A stretch of 64,000 nt of DNA from Sipunculus nudus (lineage: Eukaryota; Annelida; Sipuncula; Golfingiida; Sipunculidae): positions 63,857,389 to 63,921,388 of the forward strand of contig CM049315.1 in NCBI GenBank assembly GCA_026874595.1, written 5' to 3'. Positions 14,001 to 20,575 of the stretch are shown one piece after another; the first letter of the stretch is position 1, and each line of letters starts with the position of its first letter. Made by a program: the position numbers and the translations under genes. The notes beneath the pieces were generated by a model, which saw only the letters and a list, made by a program, of their open reading frames with translations, ran no database searches and was not told the DNA's origin.

Positions 14001-14130
14001 TTTTGTGCAAAATGGCCGATTTAAACTGCGATAGAAGCGTTTTAATAGCTTCATTAGGCCATTTAGAAATTGGTAAAAACGTCGCTCTTGCGGAAATCAA
14101 ATCGGTTTTCGCGTAATACAACATCGTGTT
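11037..14130 (+). repeat. HOR-B array, three units of ~1,031 bp
   Basis: Units start near 11037, 12068 and 13099 (landmarks 11545, 12576 and 13607; offset 1,031). Variants match the HOR-B array at 5374-7436. The third unit is an extra copy relative to that array, which changes the downstream offset from 5,663 to 6,694 bp. It matches the three-unit array at 28533-31626 at offset 17,496 bp. Confidence 0.85.
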
Positions 14131-16069
14131 GTGCAAAATAGAAGATTAAAATTGCAAAAGAAGCAATTCAGAAGCTCCATTAGGCCATTTAGAACCGGGT
14201 ACAAGCATCGATCTCGCCGAAATCAGCTAGGTTTTTCCCTAATTCATGATCGTGTGTTGTGCAAATATTGCAGATTTAAATTGCAAAAGAATCAATTCAG
14301 GAGCTTTATTAGGCCATTTAAAACCAGATACCAACGTCTTTTCCGCCGAAATCAGCTCGGTTTTTGCGTAATACAAGACCGTGTTTTGTGCAAAGATGAC
14401 CGATTTCAACTGCCAAGGAAGCCTTTTAGAAGCTTCATCAGGCCATCAAAAACCAGTTAGTAACGTCGTTTTTGCTGAAATCAGCTCGATTTTTTGCGTA
14501 ATACAAAATCGTGTGTTGTGCAAAGATGACCGATTTAAACTGCTAAAGAAGCGTTTTAGAAGCTTCATCAGGCCATTAAGAACCAGTTAGAAACGTCTTT
14601 TACGCCGAAATCAGCTCTTTTTTTCGTAATACATGATCGTGATTTGTGCAGAAACGGCTGATTTAAACTGCGATAGAAGCGTTTTAATAGCTTCATTAGG
14701 CCATTTAGAAATTGGTAAAAACGTCGCTCTTGCTGAAATCAGATCGGTTTTCGCGTAATACAACATCGTGTTGTGCAAAATAGAAGATTAAAATTGCAAA
14801 AGAAGCAATTCAGAAGCTCCATTAGGCCATTTAGAACCGGATACAAACATCCATCTCGCCGAAATCAGCCAGGTTTTTGGCTAATTCAGGAACGTGTGTT
14901 GTGCAAAAATTACAGATTTCAATTGCAAAAGAAGCAATTCAGAAGCTTCATTAGGCCGTTTAGAATCAGATACAAACGTCTTTTACGACGAAATCAGCTC
15001 GGTTTTTTCGTAATACAAGATCGTGATTTGTGCAGAAACGGCTAAAATAAACTGCGATAGAAGCGTTTAAATAGCTTCATTAGGCCATTTAGAAATTGGT
15101 AAAAACGTCGCTCTTGCAGAAATCAGATCGGTTTTCGCGTAATACAACATCGTGTTGTGCAAAATAGAAGATTAAAATTGCAAAAGAAGCAATTCAGAAG
15201 CTCCATTAGGCCATTTAGAACCGGGTACAAACATCGATCTCGCCGAAATCAGCTAGGTTTTTGGCTAATTCAGGAACGTGTGTTGTGCAAAAATTACAGA
15301 TTTCAATTGCAAAAGAAGCAATTCAGAAGCTTCATTAGGCCGTTTAGAATCAGATACAAACGTCTTTTACGACGAAATCAGCTCGGTTTTTTCGTAATAC
15401 AAGATCGTGATTTGTGCAGAAACGGCTAAAATAAACTGCGATAGAAGCGTTTAAATAGCTTCATTAGGCCATTTAGAAATTGTAAAAAACGTCGCTTTTG
15501 CTGAAATCAGATCGGTTTTCGCGTAATACAACATCGTGTTGTGCAAAATAGAAGATTAAAATTGCAAAAGAAGCAATTCAGGAGCTTTATTAGGCCATTT
15601 AGAATCAGATACCAACGTCTTTTTCGCCGAAATCAGATCGGTTTTTGCGTAATACAAGACCGTGTTTTGTGCAAAGATGACCGATTTCAACTGCCAAGGA
15701 AGCCTTTTAGAAGCTTCATCAGGCCATTAAGAACCAGTTAGCAACGTCGTTTTTGCTGAAATCAGCTCGATTTTTTGCGTAATACAAAATCGTGTGTTGT
15801 GCAAAGATGACCGATTTAAACTGCTAAACAAGCGTTTTAGAAGCTTCATCAGGCCATTGAGAACCAGTTAGAAACGTCTTTTACGCCGAAATCAGCTCGT
15901 TTTTTTCGTAATACAAGATCGTGATTTGTGCAGAAACGGCTGATTTAAACTGCGATAGAAGCGTTTTAATAGCTTCGTTAGGCCATTTAGAAATTGGTAA
16001 AAACGTCGCTCTTGCAGAAATCAGATCGGTTTTCGCATAATACAACATCGTGTTGTGCAAAATAGAAGA
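14131..16069 (+). repeat. Satellite tail immediately left of piggyBac copy 1
   Basis: About fifteen monomers ending at the insertion site. Matches 31627-33565 at a constant offset of 17,496 bp with only scattered substitutions (for example TAGAATCAGATACCAAC near 15600 versus TAGAACCAGATACCAAC near 33096). The last monomer is interrupted within AATAGAAGATTAA. No gene is seen. Confidence 0.8.
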
Positions 16070-16073
16070 TTAA
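16070..16073. other. TTAA target-site duplication, left of copy 1
   Basis: TTAA, the piggyBac target site, lies at the satellite/transposon boundary within AGAAGATTAA. Joining the left flank to the sequence right of the element at a single TTAA regenerates the ordinary monomer seen at 15555-15575, so no satellite sequence was lost on insertion. Confidence 0.9.
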
Positions 16074-16086
16074 CACATTCAGTGCC
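16074..16086 (+). repeat. Left terminal inverted repeat, copy 1
   Basis: CACATTCAGTGCC directly follows TTAA and matches the reverse complement of 19789-19801 at 12 of 13 positions. A 13-bp TIR next to TTAA is the usual piggyBac arrangement. Confidence 0.9.
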
Positions 16087-16146
16087 TATGACGAGATATC
16101 TCGTCATCATAAATGATTCCCCCAGTGCCTATGACGAGATATCTCG
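16080..16146. repeat. Left-end 24-bp direct repeats with palindromes, copy 1
   Basis: A 24-bp sequence beginning CAGTGCCTATG occurs twice, at 16080-16103 and 16123-16146, 43 bp apart; the first overlaps the TIR. Each contains the palindrome CGAGATATCTCG. Around the first copy the symmetry extends to a perfect 18-bp palindrome, TGACGAGATATCTCGTCA, at 16089-16106. Such repeats at one end are plausible transposase-binding sites, but that role is inferred. Confidence 0.8.
16116..16129 (+). repeat. Left subterminal inverted repeat, copy 1
   Basis: ATTCCCCCAGTGCC is the exact reverse complement of 19766-19779 near the right end. It sits 29 bp inside the left TIR but only 9 bp inside the right TIR. 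This asymmetry resembles the known piggyBac layout of terminal plus internal repeats with unequal spacers. Confidence 0.85.
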
Positions 16147-16970
16147 CGCGATGTTGAAAGTAATAGTTTTAGGGGATTATTTGTCCCTTTCACCACATAT
16201 CGTTCCACATGGCGTAGAAATACACTCTGTAGACCACATCGTGGATCCCTTACGCAAAATTAGTTAGTTAGTGGTCAGCAGCCTAATTAGAAAGAAGGAT
16301 GCCACCGAAGCGGAAAGACAACCCGCGACGACAGACGTTTACCGTCTCCGAGGTCCATGATGCCTTGCTGCATGGTGCAGATTCGGATAGCGACATCTCC
16401 TGCGGTTCGAGCGATACCGAAAACGGTAAGAAATTTATACTTTTTCTGCTAGTTTTAGCTGATTTATTCCCAGTGATTACGATAGTCCGCTATGCCGCTG
16501 GAGGTGTGAAGTAATTGCGCCCGAGGTGTGGGAGTAAGATAAGCGGGTGTTAGGTCGTTGGGTTTTATGGCCGGTAATTAGCTCAAGTGCACCTGGGGTC
16601 GCGTGCCTTGACCGGGTGTACGTTATGGTGAGGTATTGACTCCGTCAATGGGTATTTCGTTATTTTCACATCTATACAGGGCATGAACTCTCCACAAACT
16701 GTTCCAAATAGCGCACGCATTCAGCATTTTTGAATAAAGTCGGTGACTGCAACGAATGTTGTATTTTGGGTTGGCTTATGATATATGAACACCCCATATA
16801 CAAGGCAATCCGGGAATAGACGAATAAATAGTGAATTGTGTTTATTTACACACATTCATATATATGTAAAGTATAAAATTAATGTGTAATATATATGTAA
16901 ACGGAATACATTCATACAAATACATATACATTCATTTATTTATGCAGGATGAATATTTTACTATTTATAC

Positions 16971-16973
<3 letters not shown>

Positions 16974-17004
<31 letters not shown>
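16974..17004. repeat. (AT)n microsatellite, copy 1 intron
   Basis: About 31 bp of alternating AT. The counterpart in copy 2 at about 34448-34481 is slightly longer, consistent with slippage since duplication. Confidence 0.85.
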
Positions 17005-17009
<5 letters not shown>

Positions 17010-17314
17010 GGTATATGTATTTACTCTTCAAGGTTGGAACCTATGTCTAGTTTTCTCGGTTGTAGTATTGACGTTCACTGACCCATACATATAGTTTATA
17101 CAACAGTTCAGTCCCTATAACGTCGTAGGTATACTCAGTTAGTGTCATGCAGGAAACCCGTTGTCACCATATGAAACCCGCCGCCAGGTCCCAAGGTATA
17201 GATTTACTATGATCATCGACCGTGTCGCATGCTTGTTCAGGAATAATTAGGTAATAAAGGATTCATTATTGGAAATCGACTTGACTCTCCCTATACCACT
17301 TTCTCGTTCTGTCT

Positions 17315-17320
<6 letters not shown>

Positions 17321-17375
<55 letters not shown>
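17321..17375. repeat. (CT)n microsatellite, copy 1 intron
   Basis: About 55 bp of CT dinucleotides preceded by a T-run. Copy 2 has about 50 bp at 34793-34842 and lacks the preceding T5. Confidence 0.85.
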
Positions 17376-17378
<3 letters not shown>

Positions 17379-17445
17379 CAATAGTTACTGAAACACACTC
17401 GTATTCATTATTTCTAAATAATATTTACTATTTCTATTTTTATTA

Positions 17446-17494
<49 letters not shown>
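17446..17494. repeat. (CT)n-(AT)n compound microsatellite, copy 1 intron
   Basis: CT tract followed directly by an AT tract, ending about 70 bp before the splice acceptor. The copy 2 counterpart at about 34913-34979 is longer in both parts. Confidence 0.85.
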
Positions 17495-17497
<3 letters not shown>

Positions 17498-17869
17498 GTA
17501 TACACATATATTATGTATTATATTATATATGCGGCAATGAAAACTTTATTCTTCATATATTTGCAGACTCTGACGAAGGCTGTCAGTCCGACAGTTCCGA
17601 TTCTCCGGGAGATGACCAGCCCAGTGCCAGTACTTCGGATGATGAATGGACATCGGCTGAAGGAACACCCCCAAGGTTAAATTCACGGCGAATACTGGTA
17701 TAAAGCTTCCAATATCACAGGATACACATCCATGTACGGTGTTCCGACACTTGGTCGACGATAGAGTAATCGATACGATGGTGACGGAAACAAACCGGTT
17801 CGCACAACAGTACCTTGAAAAAACTGGGAAACTGATCCACTGATACAAACGCCCGTATTTTCTCAAACC

Positions 17870-19063
17870 ATGCACAGAAACCGATACCAGCTGCTCCTCA
17901 AGTTCTGGCATTTTTCCAATAACGATGAGGCGCAGGACGGGGATAGACTGTCAAAGATACGGGGAGTACTGGATATTCTGCTTGCGAATTTTCAGAATGC
18001 ATACATGCCATCAAGAGATATTAGCATAGACGAGGCCATGATTTTGTGGAGAGGTCGTTTGACATTCAGGCAGTATATTCCAGGGAAGAGACATAAATAC
18101 GGGATTAAATTGTATGAACTGTGTGAAGATAGCGGGTATGTTTGGAATGCTAAAGTTTACTGTGGGAAGGGAGATTCGACTGCGGGACTGGGGCACGCGG
18201 AGAGTGTTGTACTGAAACTGATGGAGAAATTGATTGGACTTGGTTACAAATTATTCACGGACAATTTCTACACCACAATACGTTTAGCCAAGCGACTGTT
18301 GGAATTGGGTACCCTATTGTGCGGGACAGTGCGTAAAAATCGGAAAGGATTTCCCGAAGCAGTAAAGAAGGCAAAATTGAAACGGGGAGAACGCATTTTT
18401 CGACGCAATGGCAGTATTTTGGCACTAAAGTGGAAAGACAAAAGAGACGTAATGATGCTATCAACCATGCACGGGAGTGGGACGGGTATGACGGGTAAAC
18501 GGAATAGGAAAGGGGAGGTGATAACCAAACCGAAGTGTATATTAGATTACAATAAGGGGATGTGTGGGGTAGACCGAAATGATCAACTCACTCAGTACTA
18601 TTCGAGCCTACGCAAAACCATCAAATGGTACAGGAAAGTTGTAATCCACTATTTGGAAATGGCCATTTCAAATTCATACCTTCTATATAAGAAAGCCGGG
18701 GGTCAGAAGCCTTTGATCTGGTTTCGTAAAGAGGTAATTAGGGGACTTATTGATTCGCGAGACAGCTCCAACTCAAGTGACGTGGGAGTGACAGAAAGTG
18801 AAAGTGAAGCCGAGCCTGATCGTCCAGGGGGCACGCCGACGAAGCATAACGCCTGTGAGCACATCAGGTTGTCTGGTTCGCCTCATTTCCCGGAACCTAT
18901 TCCTCCGACATCGGCTAAAGCACACCCTACCAAGCGCTGCTTGGTATGTACACGTAAAAAACTACGGAAAGAATCAAGGTATCAGTGCAAAAACTGTCCG
19001 ACGAAACCTGGCTTATGTGTGTATCCGTGCTTTGGGATTTACCACACGGAGGCGGACTTTTAG
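17870..19063 (+). CDS. piggyBac (PGBD4-like) transposase, intact catalytic and cysteine-rich C-terminal ORF, copy 1
   Basis: A 397-codon ATG-started frame covering the catalytic core and C-terminus of a DDE/D transposase that would cut and join DNA at TTAA. The opening MHRNRYQLLLKFWHFSNN is the family's conserved block after the N-terminal domain. The catalytic triad is visible: D54 in ISIDEAM, D131 in FTDNFYTT and D235 in MCGVDRNDQ; the spacings of 77 and 104 residues are close to piggyBac's 78 and 101. RKTIKWYRKVVIH follows at 248-260. The C-terminal zinc-binding domain is complete: C357, C360, C373, C376, C383, C387 and H392, with PCFGIYH. The frame is open upstream only to about 17819, so the first Met is inside the ancestral protein. 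Full-length relatives are about 550-600 residues. It is probably a remnant; an N-truncated product is possible only if an internal promoter or start is used. Copy 2 encodes an identical protein. Confidence 0.75.
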   Translation: MHRNRYQLLLKFWHFSNNDEAQDGDRLSKIRGVLDILLANFQNAYMPSRDISIDEAMILWRGRLTFRQYIPGKRHKYGIKLYELCEDSGYVWNAKVYCGKGDSTAGLGHAESVVLKLMEKLIGLGYKLFTDNFYTTIRLAKRLLELGTLLCGTVRKNRKGFPEAVKKAKLKRGERIFRRNGSILALKWKDKRDVMMLSTMHGSGTGMTGKRNRKGEVITKPKCILDYNKGMCGVDRNDQLTQYYSSLRKTIKWYRKVVIHYLEMAISNSYLLYKKAGGQKPLIWFRKEVIRGLIDSRDSSNSSDVGVTESESEAEPDRPGGTPTKHNACEHIRLSGSPHFPEPIPPTSAKAHPTKRCLVCTRKKLRKESRYQCKNCPTKPGLCVYPCFGIYHTEADF

Positions 19064-19106
19064 TGACTCTTGGATATGACTCTTGGATAACTGTGATGTG
19101 CTGTAA

Positions 19107-19112
19107 AATAAA
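19107..19112 (+). terminator. Polyadenylation signal AATAAA, copy 1 transposase
   Basis: AATAAA begins 44 bp after the TAG stop, a natural position for the transposase transcript. A second AATAAA lies at 19502-19507. Confidence 0.6.
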
Positions 19113-19788
19113 CACGATGTTTTATATCTATACTATTATATATATATATGAAAATAATATGTATATATCTTTGTATATATTGTATAAATATTATTGTATT
19201 ATAGCTGTATATATAAACACATGCACACACACACACACACCAACAGTGCGATACATTCGTGCACCGTATATTGTAAAGTTTATTTGCCATCTCTTTCTCA
19301 CTTTCTCTCTCTCCGGTTTGCATATATCCATACTTGCCTTATAAACAGTGTATTTTATATAGGAACATGCCCGACACACCGGGTCCACACATACATTTGT
19401 ATATACACACACATATATATCCAATAATATATATGGTGTAGGTTTACATCGGGAGTACTGACGAAGACGCTCTGTCTGTTTATTTTTCGTATGTATTATA
19501 TAATAAACAGCTATGTATTTACATGCTCTTTATATGGGTTGTGCTGAGATTGATTGATTGTGAATGGATGGACTGAGTGAGTATGTGTTAGTCAGACCCA
19601 CTGAGCCCGCACTAATTGGTCTTGCCCTTTCCCGAGTATCTCTGGTTTATGGTTTTATGGCCCCTCTAGGTAATGGGATTATCACACCTCCCTATCAGCT
19701 AATTAGCGCCCTCCAGATGGGCTTCGGGACCTCGGGGACATGCCTGCTCCAGTCCATGGGACCCTGGCACTGGGGGAATATTCTGGGT
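19113..19788. other. Non-coding 3' and right-end region of copy 1
   Basis: The first ~420 bp are rich in TA and CA dinucleotides, including a (CA)n tract at about 19224-19240. The last ~240 bp are of more even composition and contain the subterminal repeat at 19766-19779. An ATG-started frame at 19564 runs through the TIR into satellite and has no recognisable domain, so I do not call it a gene. The balanced right-end segment is unexplained and may hold transposase-binding sequence. Confidence 0.6.
19766..19779 (-). repeat. Right subterminal inverted repeat, copy 1
   Basis: GGCACTGGGGGAAT is the exact reverse complement of 16116-16129. It ends 9 bp before the right TIR. Confidence 0.85.
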
Positions 19789-19801
19789 GGCAGTGAATGT
19801 G
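19789..19801 (-). repeat. Right terminal inverted repeat, copy 1
   Basis: GGCAGTGAATGTG is followed directly by TTAA. Its reverse complement differs from the left TIR at one position (C versus G at base 9). Confidence 0.9.
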
Positions 19802-19805
19802 TTAA
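19802..19805. other. TTAA target-site duplication, right of copy 1
   Basis: TTAA followed by AATTGCAAAAGAAGC, exactly the continuation of the monomer interrupted at 16070. Confidence 0.9.
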
Positions 19806-20575
19806 AATTGCAAAAGAAGCAATTCAGAAGCTCCATTAGGCCATTTAGAACCGGATACAAACATCGATCTCGCCGAAATCAGCTAGGTTTTTGGCTAATT
19901 CAGGAACGTGTGTTGTGCAAAAATTACAGATTTCAATTGCAAAAGAAGCAATTCAGAAGCTTCATTAGGCCGTTTAGAATCAGATACATACGTCTGTTAC
20001 GACGAAATCAGCTCGGTTTTTTCGTAATACAAGATCGTGATTTGTGCAGAAACGGCTAAAATAAACTGCGATAGAAGCGTTTAAATAGCTTCATTAGGCC
20101 ATTTAGAAATTGTTAAAAACGTCGCTTTTGCTGAAATCAGATCGGTTTTCGCGTAATACAACATCGTGTTGTGCAAAATAGAAGATTAAAATTGCAAAAG
20201 AAGCAATTCAGAAGCTCCATTAGGCCATTTAGAACCGGGTACCAACATCGATCTCGCCGAAATCAGCTAGGTTTTTGGCTAATTCAGGAACGTGTGTTGT
20301 GCAAAAATTACAGATTTCAATTGCAAAAGAAGCAATTCAGAAGCTTCATTAAGCCGTTTAGAATCAGATACAAACGTCTTTTACGACGAAATCAGCTCGT
20401 TTTTTTCGTAATACAAGATCGTGATTTGTGCAGAAACGGCTAATATAAACTGCGATAGAAGCGTTTAAATAGCTTCATTATGCCATTTAGAAATTGTTAA
20501 ATACGTCGCTTTTGCTGAAATCAGATCGGTTTTCGCTTAGTAAAAGGTCGTGTTGAGCAAAAGAGAAGATTAAAA
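19806..20575 (+). repeat. Right-flank satellite of copy 1, with one monomer missing at its end
   Basis: Matches 37291-38060 at offset 17,485 bp. Just downstream, near 20605, the sequence jumps from CTCCATTAGGCC to GTTTAGAATCAG, whereas 38085-38225 has a full extra monomer between those points. The offset then becomes 17,613 bp, that is one monomer (128 bp) more. Confidence 0.75.

Larger units (their letters stand above)
1..16069 (+). repeat. Satellite block 1, ~128-bp monomers in higher-order repeats
   Basis: Continuous head-to-tail array of AT-rich monomers. Successive TTGTGCA landmarks near 96, 223, 351, 480, 612, 739, 868, 997, 1125 and 1258 give lengths of 127-133 bp, the longer ones carrying an expanded T-run. 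Each monomer has a GAAATCAGCTCGG-like core, a T-run, GTAATACAAGATCGTG, TTGTGCA, GATTTAAACTGC and often an AAGCTT (HindIII) site. Neighbouring monomers differ clearly, while monomers one HOR period apart are almost identical. Short reading frames of 64-122 codons occur because some monomers are 129 bp (43 codons), but those I checked start at GTG or TTG and are not credible eukaryotic genes. No other gene is seen in this block. Confidence 0.95.
16426..17566 (+). other. Transposase intron, copy 1 (1,141 bp)
   Basis: GTAAG donor and TTTGCAG acceptor preserve reading phase (one base of the codon in exon 1, two in exon 2). The intron holds an (AT)n tract at about 16974-17004, a (CT)n tract at about 17321-17375, and adjacent (CT)n and (AT)n tracts at about 17446-17494. 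It also has an 8-bp direct repeat GAGGTGTG at 16501-16508 and 16523-16530; copy 2 has only one of these. No coding sequence is seen. Confidence 0.8.
16299..19063 (+). pseudogene. piggyBac transposase gene, two exons, N-terminal half broken (copy 1)
   Basis: Exon 1 runs 16299-16425 from an ATG with A at -3. Donor G|GTAAG is at 16426, acceptor TTTGCAG ends at 17566, and exon 2 runs from 17567 to TAG at 19061-19063. Splicing keeps frame and joins an acidic, Ser/Asp-rich N-terminus (SDSDISCGSSDTEN to DSDEGCQSDSSD), as in PGBD proteins. Lesion 1: at the C5 run 17668-17672 the frame moves by the equivalent of one lost base. The exon frame ends at TAA 17701-17703 while the family-like FTANTGI and VTETNRFAQQ continue in the next frame. 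Lesion 2: near 17815-17825 YLE is joined almost directly to WETDPLIQTPVFSQTM in a third frame. Family members normally have about 45-50 residues here, so an out-of-frame deletion is inferred. Splicing would yield only an ~87-residue product. Copy 2 carries both lesions. Confidence 0.9.
16074..19801 (+). mobile_element. piggyBac-like DNA transposon, copy 1 (3,728 bp)
   Basis: Complete element by its ends: TTAA on both sides, 13-bp terminal inverted repeats CACATTCAGTGCC (left) and the complement of CACATTCACTGCC (right), with one mismatch, plus a 14-bp subterminal inverted repeat. Inside, in order: a left end with palindromes, transposase exon 1, a microsatellite-rich intron, exon 2 with the catalytic and cysteine-rich domains, a polyadenylation signal, and a right-end non-coding region. 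The transposase is damaged, so the copy is non-autonomous, although its ends look usable. Starting with CAC instead of the more familiar CCC marks it as a divergent piggyBac lineage. Copy 2 lies 17,485-17,496 bp downstream. Confidence 0.95.

Noticed and set aside
1-16069. CRISPR-like or other regularly spaced repeat-spacer array
   Set aside because: There are no unique spacers; the whole period is one repeated monomer, and the context is eukaryotic.
16055-16267. A 70-codon frame across the left transposon boundary
   Set aside because: It begins in satellite at GTG, crosses the TTAA and TIR, and has no recognisable content; the palindromic left end explains the sequence.
16575-16625. tRNA-like A box (TAGCTCAAGTG) suggesting a SINE inside the intron
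   Set aside because: The spacing is off, no B box follows, and there is no A-rich or simple-repeat tail at the expected distance.
16635-16649. Small hairpin ATTGAC-TCC-GTCAAT in the transposase intron
   Set aside because: A 6-bp stem is too short to support an RNA or attenuator call in a eukaryotic intron.
17546-17911. Minus-strand frame of 121 codons opposite exon 2 (also at 35031-35396)
   Set aside because: It is an antisense shadow of the transposase coding sequence, with no independent domain.
19726-19745. CENP-B-box-like sequence (CTTCGGGACCTCGGGGA) in the element, and partial TTCG....A matches in monomers
   Set aside because: It fails essential positions of the TTCG----A--CGGG core, and the monomer matches lack the CGGG part.
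19564-19839. A 91-codon ATG frame at the right end of copy 1 (and at 37049-37324)
   Set aside because: It runs through the right TIR into satellite and resembles no domain I know. It is repeated in copy 2 only because the whole element is.
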